Assembly: GCA_041745535.1 (NCBI GenBank)
Contig: JBGTIS010000149.1
Coordinates: forward strand, 1 to 55,255
Source of the DNA: JBGTIS01 sp041745535
GTDB lineage: Bacteria; Bacteroidota; Bacteroidia; Cytophagales; Cyclobacteriaceae
Length of the DNA stretch: 55,255 nucleotides
Direction: 5' to 3'
The notes beneath the pieces were generated by a model. It saw only the letters and a program-made list of their open reading frames with translations, made no database searches and was not told the DNA's origin. Position numbers and translations under genes: made by a program. Each line of letters begins with the position of its first letter. Positions within the stretch are counted from its first letter, which is position 1. Shown here piece by piece: positions 16,991-26,664 of this stretch.

Positions 16991-17478
16991 TCAGGCAGGT
17001 GAAAACAAATTGAAACGAACACCAAATTGTATGCCCAGGCTATAAATTTTATGTATTTCTTTTTCTGTGCGGGCAGCTTTGGGCTTAATGGTAAGCCTGT
17101 TAAAGTTTGGTTTGATCAGAAAAATGAATTTTTGAAAGTGAAGTTCATTTTATATTGCTGATCGGTATTGCCTTCACCATCCATATCATCTTCTACAAAA
17201 AAAATATATCCGATGCCGGCACCCATTTGAAGCTTTTGAAATTTTAATCCTAAATTGCCCTCGAAACTATAATTAGGCGTGCTTTCGGTATAAGCATTAC
17301 CCAAAGCCGGATCAAAATACTGGCTTCCCTTGTCCTGATCGTAATACCACCAGCCTCCGGCCATGCCGGCTGAAAATTCTCCAAAAATTTTTTGAGCCAA
17401 AACCGGTTTTAAAGAAAAAAGGAAAATAAAGGTAAAAAAATATACATTAAACCCAATAAAATTAATGTGTGGGAACAT
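16991..17478 (-). pseudogene. small secreted beta-barrel protein, frameshifted
   Basis: The intact part (17116-17478) has a signal peptide ending in KPVLAQ and barrel-like strands (GEFSAGMAGGWWYYD, LGLKFQKLQMGAGIGYIFFVED). It stops at NSFF, but one extra base in the A-run at 17120-17124 would restore a frame reading LIKPNFNRL ... IYSLGIQFGVRFNLFSPA to a stop at 16991, a plausible terminal barrel strand. This is a true frameshift or a sequencing error. The family is not identified. Its end is only 12 bp from the thioredoxin-like fragment, so the three broken genes were probably one operon. Confidence 0.6.
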
Positions 17479-17742
17479 TTTTTGATATTATTACCTTATT
17501 TATTGTTTATATTTTTGGTTTCTGTTTCAAGTATTGAGTACTTCAAAAGAATACTATATTTTTGTGGAAGTTAATGAACCCCTCATTTCTTCGAATAAAC
17601 CATGTAAGCGGTTTGTTATACCGGAATGAAGGAATTTTTTACGCGAATGCCCAAATAAGGAAATTAATATTTTTCCGTTATCACAGTGGAAAATAATAAT
17701 TATTGTCTGGTCGGTACAAAAATACAAAACTCAAATTTTTTT

Positions 17743-19956
17743 ATGATTTTCAAACTCTTCCGGATCGTTAATGCGCTTTTGATAGTAGTATTAGGCAACC
17801 AAGCTACGTTTGCTCAAAATACTGAAGAGTTGCAGCTGGTGTTTCCCCAGCAGGAAAACTGGAATGTGGTTGACGAAGGAGAAAAACTGTCGTTTAAACT
17901 GGAAGGTAAAGGAGGCCTCACCAGCGATTACCGGTTTGGCATGATTGCCAACGAACTGGAATACGCGAAATTCGATTCCGCCGGTAATTTTTCATGGATA
18001 CCTTCTTATAATCTGATTAGTGAAAAAGAGGGAAAAAAATCGTTTCCTATAATTTTTGAACTAAGCAATAAAGGGGGGCAGTCGGTTAACCGACAGGTAG
18101 AAATCATTGTGAACCATGTGAATACTTTTCCGAATTTTATTTCCCTGGAGCCCTTTTATGTTGAGCCCGAGAAGGAAAATAAATATGAGCTGAATTTGAC
18201 CAAATCTGTTTTGCCGCGGCAGGATTCTATAGAGTATATTGTTAATTCAAGCGAATTGCCGGTTGGATTTATTTTTTCGCAGCTGGGGGAGCTATTCTGG
18301 AAACCTACCCAAGAACAATGGGAAAAATTAATTGAAAAGCCATTCAAGATTGACTTTCTGGCTATTAATAATACCAATGGCGATAAAACCGAAGGTAAGC
18401 TGGAAGTGAAAACAAGAGTTGAATCACAGCCTAAACCTGAAGTGGCGCGTACGGAAGCATTAAAATTACAGCTTCCTCATCAATATGGTTGGAATTTTGT
18501 AAACGAAGGTGAGCCTATTCAGTTTAAGTTGAGCGCATCCGGCGGATCCGGAAAAGGATATACTTATAAAATTCAGAAGGGTAGTGTGGGCGGAATCAGC
18601 TTCGATTCTTTTGGTAACTTTTACTGGGAACCCGACTATGATGTGGTTGACCGATTAGAAGAAACTAAAAATCTCCAGGTTATTTTTGAAGTACAGGACG
18701 ATAAAGGTCATGCTGCCGATGAAAAAGTAGACCTGGTAGTTCGCCATACCAATCGCCCGCCAGTGGTAAACGAATTGCCCACATTTTATGTGCAATACAA
18801 TGTGAAAAACACTTACCAGTTAAGCGGACACGATGCCATCTTCGACGAAGATAATGACCCTTTTGTTTTTAAGCCGGTGCTCTCGGAAATTCCCCAGGGC
18901 ATGGAACTGAACGAAAAAGGAGAACTTACCTGGAAGCCATCTACCAGCCAGTACTACCAGGTTAGAAAAGAACCGATGGATATTCCTTTTCTCGTGGAAG
19001 ACCAGCCGTATAAAGGACAAACCCAGGGACACCTGCGGATAGAAGTTACACAGATAGACCTTCCTCCGGAAATATCAGTATTTCCGAATGCTTCTCAGTT
19101 TATTATTAAAGAAGATGAAACGATTAACCTTAAATTTTATCTCACCGACCCGAATGGTGATCAGGATATTGTGGCATTCGACTTTGTATCTGAAAACAAT
19201 AAAGTGCCAAAAAGCGCTTTGGTTAAAAATACACCCAATCAGTATGAGTTTGTGTGGGAACCTGGCTATAATTATTTTATTGAACCAGGCGATACCGGCT
19301 CTTTCAACATGATATTTTTTGTGATAGACCAGGCTAACAACCGGAAAGAAAAGAAAATAAAAGTTACTGTTTCGGATGCTGAAAACCTGCTGGAGAAAGA
19401 CCGGCTGCTGTACAGCCAGTACCGTACGGGGCTGTTGCGCGTCTGGGATTTGCTGGAAGAACTGAGAGAAAAAGAGAAATTTTTGCGCAAAAAGTATGAC
19501 AAAGCTAAAAAAGGGAAAATGACCCGGGCCATTACCAGTGCTTCTCTGGGTGCCGTTACCGGCCTTTCACCAGTTTTCCTGGAAGGACAAAATCAAAAAG
19601 TAACCAGTGGCATTGGGGGAACCGCATCCATGACACTGGGCACGCTGGAAGCCAGCCGGGTAATTGGCGATGCGCCCAGCGATATTATGGAACAACTGAG
19701 CTTAATTGTGCAGAAAATAAGTGAATTGCAAATACAAGGTGATATATTTGCCAGCCTGTACGCGCTTTCCAGCTCACGCAGGGCCAACTCTTTTTCGGCA
19801 GACCTGAAAAAAGTGATTGAGCTTACTAATGCTAAAGATTTAAGTAAACTGGGCCTGGACGGCAACTGGAAAAACTCTAAAAAATCTACGGATCAGAATA
19901 TTAAAAAAGCTTTTAAAGATTTTAATCCGAGCGATGAATACAACTTGCAAGAATGA
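17743..19956 (+). CDS. secreted protein with repeated Ig/cadherin-like domains and coiled-coil tail
   Basis: I choose ATG at 17743 (MIFKLFRIVNALLIVVLGNQATFAQ) because it starts a proper signal peptide; an earlier in-frame GTG at 17686 would add 19 odd residues. Two copies of a domain pair are visible: LQLVFPQQENWNVVDEGE (about 31) and LKLQLPHQYGWNFVNEGE (about 245), each followed by FxSFGNFxW-x-PxYD and a strand ending in VNHVNxFP / VRHTNRPP. These resemble putative-Ig (He_PIG/cadherin-like) repeats. After about residue 570 there is a charged coiled coil (LLEELREKEKFLRKKYDKAKK) and a short hydrophobic, glycine-rich stretch. The 3' end overlaps hisS by 4 bp (ATGA), which is unusual partnering. 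Function unknown; surface or periplasmic. Confidence 0.75.
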   Translation: MIFKLFRIVNALLIVVLGNQATFAQNTEELQLVFPQQENWNVVDEGEKLSFKLEGKGGLTSDYRFGMIANELEYAKFDSAGNFSWIPSYNLISEKEGKKSFPIIFELSNKGGQSVNRQVEIIVNHVNTFPNFISLEPFYVEPEKENKYELNLTKSVLPRQDSIEYIVNSSELPVGFIFSQLGELFWKPTQEQWEKLIEKPFKIDFLAINNTNGDKTEGKLEVKTRVESQPKPEVARTEALKLQLPHQYGWNFVNEGEPIQFKLSASGGSGKGYTYKIQKGSVGGISFDSFGNFYWEPDYDVVDRLEETKNLQVIFEVQDDKGHAADEKVDLVVRHTNRPPVVNELPTFYVQYNVKNTYQLSGHDAIFDEDNDPFVFKPVLSEIPQGMELNEKGELTWKPSTSQYYQVRKEPMDIPFLVEDQPYKGQTQGHLRIEVTQIDLPPEISVFPNASQFIIKEDETINLKFYLTDPNGDQDIVAFDFVSENNKVPKSALVKNTPNQYEFVWEPGYNYFIEPGDTGSFNMIFFVIDQANNRKEKKIKVTVSDAENLLEKDRLLYSQYRTGLLRVWDLLEELREKEKFLRKKYDKAKKGKMTRAITSASLGAVTGLSPVFLEGQNQKVTSGIGGTASMTLGTLEASRVIGDAPSDIMEQLSLIVQKISELQIQGDIFASLYALSSSRRANSFSADLKKVIELTNAKDLSKLGLDGNWKNSKKSTDQNIKKAFKDFNPSDEYNLQE

Positions 19957-21332
19957 GCCAACAAAAACCCAGCTTACCCAAGGGCACCCGCGATTTTGGT
20001 CCCGATCAGATGATCCGTCGTAACTATATTCTGGAAACTATCAAAGCCGTATACCGCAAATTTGGTTTTCAGCCTATCGAAACACCCGGTATGGAAAACC
20101 TGTCGGTGCTCACCGGTAAGTACGGCGACGAAGGTGATCAGCTTTTGTTTAAAATTTTGAATTCAGGTGATTTTTTATCCAAGTCAGCTGTTCAGGATTT
20201 TGAAGGGGGTACCAAATCGCTTTTGCCTAAAATTGCTGAAAAAGGATTGCGTTACGACCTCACCGTTCCTTTTGCGCGGTTTGTGGTAATGAATCAGCAT
20301 ACTATAACTTTTCCCTTTAAACGGTACCAGATACAGCCTGTTTGGCGGGCCGATCGTCCGCAGAAAGGACGTTATCGCGAATTTTACCAGTGCGATGCCG
20401 ATGTGGTAGGCACCAATTCATTAATTTGTGAAGCGGAGATTATCTGGATGATTATGGAGGTCTTTCAGCAACTTAGCCTCTCTGGTTATACCATTAAGAT
20501 GAATAACCGGAAAATATTATCGGGAATCGCGGAAGTATTGGACGTTACAGGCCGTGAAACCGATTTGTTTGTGGCCATTGACAAACTGGACAAAATCGGG
20601 CTGGAAAATGTAATGAATGAACTGGCCGAAAAAGGTTTTTCTACTGAATCGCGCGAACAGTTAAAACAAATACTAACCCTAGGAGGCAGTAATGCTGAAC
20701 AAGTAGCCGCCTTAAAAAACCTGCTATCCAATTCCGAACTGGGCAGCCAGGGTATCTCGGAAGTTGAGGAAATTTTGAATCTGGTGGCCGCTTCAGGAAT
20801 GAGTAGCGAAAAAATTGAACAGATACTGGAAGTTGATATTACCCTTGCACGCGGGCTTTCCTATTACACAGGCGCCATTTTTGAAGTCAAAGCGCATCAG
20901 GTGAAAATCGGCAGCATTACCGGCGGCGGCCGCTACGATAACCTTACGGGCATGTTCGGGTTGCCCGATGTATCTGGCGTGGGTATTTCTTTTGGTGTAG
21001 ACCGCATTTATGATGTACTGGAAGAATTAAACCTTTTTCCTACCGAACAACTGAATACTACCCAACTACTAATTGTGAATTTTGATACAGCGTTATTGCC
21101 CCAGGCTTTAAAAATTTTATCTCGGTTTCGTGCCGCGGGTTTGGCCTCCGAAATGTATCCGGAACCTGTTAAAATGAAGAAACAATTTAACTATGCCGAT
21201 AAAAATAATATTCCTTTTGTGGTAATAGTTGGTCCCGAAGAAGTGGAAACGCAAAAATATGGGTTGAAAAATATGCGAACCGGCGATCAGGTTCGTTTAT
21301 CTGTAGAAGAAATTATTCAGCAACTTCAGTAA
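19953..21332 (+). CDS. hisS: histidyl-tRNA synthetase
   Basis: Class II aminoacyl-tRNA synthetase that charges tRNA-His in the cytoplasm. Seen: KGTRDFGPDQM near the N-terminus, class II motif 2 in RPQKGRYREFYQCDADVVG, the histidine-specific LARGLSYYTGAIFEV, motif 3 with GGGRYDNLTGMFG and SGVGISFGVDRI, and a C-terminal anticodon-binding domain (from about 365). 459 residues is a normal length for the Bacteroidota form. Its ATG is inside the end of the Ig-repeat gene, implying coupled translation. Confidence 0.97.
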   Translation: MSQQKPSLPKGTRDFGPDQMIRRNYILETIKAVYRKFGFQPIETPGMENLSVLTGKYGDEGDQLLFKILNSGDFLSKSAVQDFEGGTKSLLPKIAEKGLRYDLTVPFARFVVMNQHTITFPFKRYQIQPVWRADRPQKGRYREFYQCDADVVGTNSLICEAEIIWMIMEVFQQLSLSGYTIKMNNRKILSGIAEVLDVTGRETDLFVAIDKLDKIGLENVMNELAEKGFSTESREQLKQILTLGGSNAEQVAALKNLLSNSELGSQGISEVEEILNLVAASGMSSEKIEQILEVDITLARGLSYYTGAIFEVKAHQVKIGSITGGGRYDNLTGMFGLPDVSGVGISFGVDRIYDVLEELNLFPTEQLNTTQLLIVNFDTALLPQALKILSRFRAAGLASEMYPEPVKMKKQFNYADKNNIPFVVIVGPEEVETQKYGLKNMRTGDQVRLSVEEIIQQLQ

Positions 21333-21362
21333 ACTCATTATTTCAAATTACTTGCACCAGGC

Positions 21363-23033
21363 TTGAATTGTATAAAATATACTATCTTCTTCCTTCTGAT
21401 CATCGTCACCTGTCAGATACAAACAAGTTTTGGGCAATCTGTAAAAAGTACCAAAAGCCGTTTTGAGGTCAATTACACCAAAGGCTGTAATGGCCTGAAC
21501 GTAACCGTTACGGAAACAGATAATTTTGAACCCAACGTAACCCGGGTGTATGATTATGAATACCAAGGCGACCCTGGCAGCATCAATCCGGTTGACACCC
21601 TGCAATGGGTGTATTCCCAGCCGGGCGATTACACCATTATTCAGATCATTGGTATCGACGGACCCGAGCCGGACTTCAAATTCGATACCCTACAGGTAAA
21701 AGTGATGGAAGTGCTGCCACCTGAGTTTGAAATATATACCTGTGAAACCAACGGGGTACTGGTACAGATCACCGATGATTACTATGATCGTTTCGAAGTG
21801 GATTTTGGCGATGGCAGTGCTCCTGAAATAGTGCCGGCAGGTGAAATAACCCATTACTATACGGTGCAGAACACGTATCCGGTTTCAATAGAAGGGATAT
21901 TTGATAATGCGGATACCAATTGCGGGGTTACAACGCAAAATATAGTTACCATCGAAAACCTGGAACAAGCCAGCATCACGCAGGTAGCTGTTTTAGATGA
22001 AAGTCAAATTGAAGTGGGATATGGCAGTTTGAAACCCGGCGTGATTTACCAACTGGAAATAGCGGAAAATGGCAGCGATAATTATTCATTTTATTCCTTT
22101 GTTTCCCGTTCCGTAAATGGGGTGGTTGTGGATGGGCTGGATACACGAAATGGCTTTTATTGTTTCAGAGTTACTGCCTATAATGCCTGCGACGAGTCAA
22201 AAAACCTGCCTTCAGAACTGGTTTGTAGTATCGCGCTGGATGTAACAGCCGAAAATCTCCAGAATAACCTAACCTGGTTGACTGATGTGGATGCAGTGGC
22301 AGGGTATGCTATTACCAAAAATGGCAATGTGTTAGCCCCAATTACGAATCCTGCTCAAACTAATTTTACAGACCAGCCGGTTGTCTGTCAGGTAGATTAT
22401 ACCTATCAGGTTAGTGGAGTTACCGCTTTTGGCGCCGTTAGCACTTCCGAACCGATTACCGTTACCGGAATCTCTACAGAAATTTCTCCGCCATTGTCCA
22501 ATGTTACTATCGCGGTTAAGGGGCAAGCGTTGCTGGTTTCTTTCGCGGATGCCGATTCCGGATTGTTTTTTATTGAGCGGTCTGAAGCAGGTAGCAGTTT
22601 TATGACCATTGATACGGTAACAGAAAATTCGTATGTGGATAATACGGTATTTACCAATACAGAGTATTGTTACCGCATCAGCTATGCCGATGCTTGTGGC
22701 AACTATTCTGAAAGTAGTAATCCGGTTTGCCTGGAAGTGCCTACCAAAGGTGTGATTTATTTTCCAACGGCTTTTACGCCGAACAGCGACGGATTGAACG
22801 ATATTTTTTCAGGAAAAAGCGATTTAATAAATAGCGTTACATGGCAGGTTTACAATCGCTGGGGCGAACTGTTATTTTACTCAGAATCGCTGGATCAGGG
22901 TTGGGACGGGTATTTTGGCGGCAAACTGGTTCCTGAAGGAAGCTACTTGTATAAAGCTGAATTTGTAGATCATCTAGGTGCAAACCGCAGCCAGTCGGGT
23001 TCGTTTTTGCTGATTTATAAAACCTTGAAATAA
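21363..23033 (+). CDS. exported protein with fibronectin/PKD-like domains and type-B T9SS sorting domain
   Basis: The best start is TTG at 21363, as no ATG occurs between the hisS stop (same frame) and the signal peptide IFFLLIIVTCQIQTSFGQ. The body has PKD-like (FEVDFGDGSAPEI) and fibronectin-III-like domains (NLTWLTDVDAVAGYAITKNG; SFADADSGLFFIERS). The last 90 residues are the gliding-motility-associated/type-B CTD: YFPTAFTPNSDGLNDIF, QVYNRWGELLFYS, GWDGYFGGKLVPEGSYLYK, LLIYKTLK. It should cross the outer membrane via the T9SS, whose PorT and PorE-like parts are nearby. Three Cys-rich regions could be disulfide bonded. Confidence 0.88.
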   Translation: MNCIKYTIFFLLIIVTCQIQTSFGQSVKSTKSRFEVNYTKGCNGLNVTVTETDNFEPNVTRVYDYEYQGDPGSINPVDTLQWVYSQPGDYTIIQIIGIDGPEPDFKFDTLQVKVMEVLPPEFEIYTCETNGVLVQITDDYYDRFEVDFGDGSAPEIVPAGEITHYYTVQNTYPVSIEGIFDNADTNCGVTTQNIVTIENLEQASITQVAVLDESQIEVGYGSLKPGVIYQLEIAENGSDNYSFYSFVSRSVNGVVVDGLDTRNGFYCFRVTAYNACDESKNLPSELVCSIALDVTAENLQNNLTWLTDVDAVAGYAITKNGNVLAPITNPAQTNFTDQPVVCQVDYTYQVSGVTAFGAVSTSEPITVTGISTEISPPLSNVTIAVKGQALLVSFADADSGLFFIERSEAGSSFMTIDTVTENSYVDNTVFTNTEYCYRISYADACGNYSESSNPVCLEVPTKGVIYFPTAFTPNSDGLNDIFSGKSDLINSVTWQVYNRWGELLFYSESLDQGWDGYFGGKLVPEGSYLYKAEFVDHLGANRSQSGSFLLIYKTLK

Positions 23034-23043
23034 GTTTTTGAGT

Positions 23044-23075
23044 TGTTTAACTTATAATAAAGATATTTAATTTCG
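23044..23075 (+). promoter_or_regulatory. possible promoter of ybaB
   Basis: TTG (23044-23046), 21 bases, then TAATTTCG (23068-23075), one base off the TAnnTTTG consensus. Transcription would start about 20 bases before the ybaB ATG. Confidence 0.35.
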
Positions 23076-23101
23076 TTTGAAAATTTTAAAACTGTAGGGA
23101 T

Positions 23102-23434
23102 ATGTTTGATATGTCGAAAATGATGGAGAAAGTTCGGGAGATGCAGGATAAGATGAAAGCAGCTCAGGAACAACTTGCTGATATAACCGTAACCGGAGAA
23201 GCAGGTGCCGGCATGGTAAAAGCTACCGCCAATGGAAAAAAGCAGATTATTTCAATCCAGATAGATGATGAACTGCTAAAACCTGACGATAAGGAAATGA
23301 CACAAGACCTGATTGTGGCAGCCATTAATAAAGCTTTGGAAGAAGCAGAGATAAAAAGCAAAGAAGAAATTAAAAAACATACCGACGGTATGCTGCCAAA
23401 TATTCCCGGACTCGATTTCGGCAATCTGGCATAA
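23102..23434 (+). CDS. ybaB: YbaB/EbfC-family nucleoid-associated protein
   Basis: A 110-residue DNA-binding dimer protein: an N-terminal helix rich in methionine and lysine (MFDMSKMMEKVREMQDKMKA), a central sheet with VTGEAGAGMVKATANGKKQI and a C-terminal helix with AAINKALEEAEIKSKEE followed by LPNIPGLDF. These are the normal YbaB features. It stops at 23434 and the glycosyltransferase starts at the next base, so both are likely one operon. Confidence 0.93.
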   Translation: MFDMSKMMEKVREMQDKMKAAQEQLADITVTGEAGAGMVKATANGKKQIISIQIDDELLKPDDKEMTQDLIVAAINKALEEAEIKSKEEIKKHTDGMLPNIPGLDFGNLA

Positions 23435-24442
23435 ATGGATAAAGTCGCGGTTGTAATTCTTAACTACAATGGGCAAAAACTATTGGAAAAGTTTTTACCC
23501 GTTGTAATAGCACACACTCCTTATCCGATTTATGTAGCCGATAACCAGTCAACCGACGATTCAGTTCAGTTTCTTTCAACCCATTATCCCCAGATTTCTT
23601 TAATAGTCTTATCTCATAATTTTGGGTTTTCTGAAGGTTACAACCTGGCATTGGCGCAGGTGTATGCGGAATACTTTATTTTGCTGAACTCCGATGTGGA
23701 AGTTACACTTGGGTGGGTTTCCCCTTTGTTAAATTTGCTGGAGCAAAATCCGGATATTGCTGCCTGCCAGCCAAAAGTGTTGTCGTATCAGCACAAAGAT
23801 TATTTTGAATATGCAGGTGCTGCCGGAGGCTTCATCGATGTATTGGGTTACCCATTCTGCCGTGGCCGACTTTTTACCACACTTGAGCAAGACAGGGGGC
23901 AGTACAACAAGGCTATTCCCGTTTTTTGGGCAACCGGCGCCTGTTTTGCTATCAGGGCAGACGTATATCGGGAACTGGGCGGGTTCGACAACGATTTTTT
24001 CGCTCACCTGGAAGAAATTGATCTATGTTGGAGAATTTATCGGGCCGGATGGAAAGTATATTGTGAACCCGCCAGTGTGGTATATCATGTAGGAGGGGGC
24101 ACACTGGCTTACCATAATCCCCGGAAAAATTACCTGAATTTTAGAAATAGTCTGGTAATGTTGTATAAAAATTCGCCAACTCGGGAGCTTATTTGGAAAA
24201 TGCCTTTAAAAATTGTGCTCGATTGGATAGCTTCGCTTAAGTTTTTAGCAGCAGGCGATTTTTCAGGCTTCAAAACCATCTACCAGGCACAGGTGTATTT
24301 TGTGAGGCGTTTCCGGTACTGGCAGAAGAAAAAAAGAAAAACCCCTGTTAGATCAGTAAAGATTCTATGGATTTACAGAAAATTAATTGTGTTTGATTAC
24401 TTTTTTCGAAAAAAAAGAATTTTTTCCCGGCTAAAATTTTAA
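23435..24442 (+). CDS. family 2 glycosyltransferase
   Basis: Opens with VAVVILNYNGQKLLEKFLP, the GT2 nucleotide-binding strand, then DNQSTDDSV, LNSDVEV (DxD-like metal/UDP motif, about residue 88), FWATGACFAIR and the catalytic EEIDLCWRIYRAGWK (about 189). This resembles the rhamnosyl/mannosyl-type GT2 of envelope polysaccharide synthesis. The C-terminal third is basic and amphipathic (RRFRYWQKKKRK), suggesting membrane association. Starts immediately after ybaB. Acceptor unknown. Confidence 0.9.
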   Translation: MDKVAVVILNYNGQKLLEKFLPVVIAHTPYPIYVADNQSTDDSVQFLSTHYPQISLIVLSHNFGFSEGYNLALAQVYAEYFILLNSDVEVTLGWVSPLLNLLEQNPDIAACQPKVLSYQHKDYFEYAGAAGGFIDVLGYPFCRGRLFTTLEQDRGQYNKAIPVFWATGACFAIRADVYRELGGFDNDFFAHLEEIDLCWRIYRAGWKVYCEPASVVYHVGGGTLAYHNPRKNYLNFRNSLVMLYKNSPTRELIWKMPLKIVLDWIASLKFLAAGDFSGFKTIYQAQVYFVRRFRYWQKKKRKTPVRSVKILWIYRKLIVFDYFFRKKRIFSRLKF

Positions 24443-24657
24443 TAATACCAAACTCTGTTTTTTCTTCGCCTAACATGTTGTTTGAAATTCATCAAAAAGG
24501 CCAGGCCCAGGTAAATTAAAATGGGGGAACCAAAAGTTAAAAATGAAGCATATATAAAATACAACCGAATACTGGAAGTTGGAATTCCTAATTTGAAGCC
24601 CAACTCGGTACAAACGCCAAATGCTTGGTTTTCAATAAAAAATTGTATTTTCTTCAT
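24439..24657 (-). CDS. PspC-like small membrane protein (72 aa)
   Basis: The sequence AFGVCTELGFKLGIPTSSIRLYFIYASFLTFGSPILIYLGLAFLM fits the PspC domain, which normally reads G-V-C-x-G-hydrophobic-A-x-x-hydrophobic-G-hydrophobic then a membrane helix. A basic tail (RRRKNR) follows. It is convergent with the glycosyltransferase and overlaps its end by 4 bp. Short PspC proteins of this size are usual in Bacteroidota; role unclear. Confidence 0.75.
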   Translation of the reverse strand: MKKIQFFIENQAFGVCTELGFKLGIPTSSIRLYFIYASFLTFGSPILIYLGLAFLMNFKQHVRRRKNRVWYY

Positions 24658-24744
24658 AGACCCTATTTAATTGCGTTAATTCCAAACAAATTAATTTATT
24701 GAAATGTTCACTTAAAAGATAAAAATAACTATTTTTCGCCAAAT

Positions 24745-24779
24745 TATTGTTTAGGCAAAATTATTATTATTAAACAATA
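24745..24779. repeat. 9-bp inverted repeat upstream of the OmpA/TPR gene
   Basis: TATTGTTTA (24745-24753) and TAAACAATA (24771-24779) are perfect complements with a 17-base spacer, about 42 bp before the start codon. A dimeric regulator site is possible. Confidence 0.5.
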
Positions 24780-24820
24780 GGTAATAATTTCGCAGATACA
24801 ACTAACCAAACTTACTTATT

Positions 24821-26620
24821 ATGATCCAAAATAACAGACTTTTTATTGTCGCGTTCCTACTGTTAACTGTAACTTTTTCGGGCTGCAAGCTATCAAAAAT
24901 GGTCAAAATGGCTAAAGACCAGCAATTAACAGTGGCACCTTCTCCGTTAGAAGTACATGCGGGTAAAGTAGAATTTGATGTTTCCTCGGTGCTTCCATTA
25001 AAAATGCTAAAGCCGAATACTGTTTATAGTGTAAAAACTTTTTACAAATACGGTGAGCAGCAAGAAGACTTTGAGGAAACTATGGAATTTAAACCAGAAG
25101 ATTTTCCCAATGGTGCTGAGCAACAACCTAAAATGAGCAAAACCTATACATTTGACTATGACCCCAGCATGAATCCTGGCGCATTGTTTATGGAAGGGAC
25201 TGCTTTCAAAGCCAGCAATAGTTCAGCGTCAAAATCTACAGACGCTTTAGAAATCGCTCAGGGCCTTATTACTACCTCTATGTTGGTTCAGGTACCGCCT
25301 TATGTTTCTTTTGCCGAACACGGGTATGACAACTCAGAAGAGTTGATTCCAACCAATATTAATTTTTACTTCTTACAGGGAAGTTCAGCATTGCGCAACT
25401 CAGAAAAAAGAAGTGAGCGCGGTGAAGAATTTGACGCTTTCGTGGCTGAGAAAAACGCTACCCGTTCTGTAACCATTACGGGTACACACTCACCGGAAGG
25501 TTCTGAAAGAGTTAACGAGAATCTTTCTAAAGACAGAGCGCAGCGCATTGAAGATTTCTATCGCCAGCAAATGGACAAATACGATTACAAAGGAGCTGCC
25601 GATTCTATCGAATTTATATTAAAACCAGTAGTTGAAGACTGGAATCAGTTCAGAGATTCTCTTCAGAACTACGACGATATTTCTTCCAGCGAAAAGCAGG
25701 AATATGTTTCTATCATCAATGGCTCTGGTTCATTTGAAGACAAAGAAGACCAACTGCACAAACTGCCTACTTACCGGAAAGTTTTCAGAGATATTTATCC
25801 CAAATTAAGAACAGCACAAACTGAAATCTTAACCATTATGGAAAAGAAATCAGATCCTGAAATCGCTGTATTGTCCAAGCAGGTAGCTGAAGGTCAGGTT
25901 GATGAAGACACCTTGTCTGTAGAGGAACTGATGTATGGTGGTTCTTTGACTCCTTCAATGGAAGAAAAAGAAAAAATTTATTCCGCTGCTGTAAAAAGAG
26001 CGGATAGCTGGCAGGCACACAACAACCTGGGTGCTGTATACCTGGAGCAGGCCATGGGCGCGTCAGAATCTGAAATGAATAGCCTTGCGGAAAAAGCGAT
26101 CACTCAGTTTGAGCTTTCTGCCCGCAAGCAGGACAACGCTGAGGCACACGCGAACCTGGCTGCTATTTACATGCGACAAGGTAACATTGAAAAAGCTAAT
26201 GAGGAAATTGACATGGCCATGTCAAAAACTCCTTCCAGAACCGAAAATGAAGCCGGCGCGAATGGCATCAAAGGCGCTTTACAAATTATGATGGCTGATT
26301 ACGAGCAGGCCATCGCTACGCTTTCTAATGCCGATGAATCCGCGGTAAACCTGTTCAACAAAGGATTGGCTCAGCTTTTAAATAAGGATTTTGAAAACGC
26401 GATTACCAGTTTCGACGAAGCGATCAATATGGACTCTGAAATGGCAGTAGCACAATACGCGAAAGCCATTGCCAATGCCCGTATGCAAAACGAATCCGAA
26501 GCGTTTGCCAGCCTGAAGTCTGCGGTAACCATCAATCCTGATTTGAAAGAAAAAGCATTGAACGATCTGGAATTCAGCAACTACTCTGGTAGCCAGGGCT
26601 TCCAGGATGCGCTTAAATAG
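24821..26620 (+). CDS. lipoprotein with OmpA-like and TPR domains (599 aa)
   Basis: The N-terminus is a lipoprotein signal ending in LTVTFSGC (Cys21). Residues about 40-150 form a beta-sandwich; about 180-240 look like an OmpA-like domain with FLQGSSALRNSEKRS, VTITGTHSPEGSERVNENLSKDRAQRIEDFY; from about 370 there are TPR repeats (ADSWQAHNNLGAVYLEQAM, DNAEAHANLAAIYMRQGN, AVNLFNKGLAQLLNKDF, MAVAQYAKAIANARMQNE). Known Bacteroidota proteins of this kind sit at the outer membrane and bind peptidoglycan. A strong terminator follows (26665), so it appears to be monocistronic. Confidence 0.85.
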   Translation: MIQNNRLFIVAFLLLTVTFSGCKLSKMVKMAKDQQLTVAPSPLEVHAGKVEFDVSSVLPLKMLKPNTVYSVKTFYKYGEQQEDFEETMEFKPEDFPNGAEQQPKMSKTYTFDYDPSMNPGALFMEGTAFKASNSSASKSTDALEIAQGLITTSMLVQVPPYVSFAEHGYDNSEELIPTNINFYFLQGSSALRNSEKRSERGEEFDAFVAEKNATRSVTITGTHSPEGSERVNENLSKDRAQRIEDFYRQQMDKYDYKGAADSIEFILKPVVEDWNQFRDSLQNYDDISSSEKQEYVSIINGSGSFEDKEDQLHKLPTYRKVFRDIYPKLRTAQTEILTIMEKKSDPEIAVLSKQVAEGQVDEDTLSVEELMYGGSLTPSMEEKEKIYSAAVKRADSWQAHNNLGAVYLEQAMGASESEMNSLAEKAITQFELSARKQDNAEAHANLAAIYMRQGNIEKANEEIDMAMSKTPSRTENEAGANGIKGALQIMMADYEQAIATLSNADESAVNLFNKGLAQLLNKDFENAITSFDEAINMDSEMAVAQYAKAIANARMQNESEAFASLKSAVTINPDLKEKALNDLEFSNYSGSQGFQDALK

Positions 26621-26664
26621 CATAAATATTTAAATTTGGTTATACCAAATAGCGACTTATAACC

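Noticed and set aside
17510..17517. TATTTTTG box upstream of the Ig-repeat gene
   Set aside because: It fits the -7 consensus, but the nearest TTTG is 25 bases away and the leader would exceed 200 bases; not supported.
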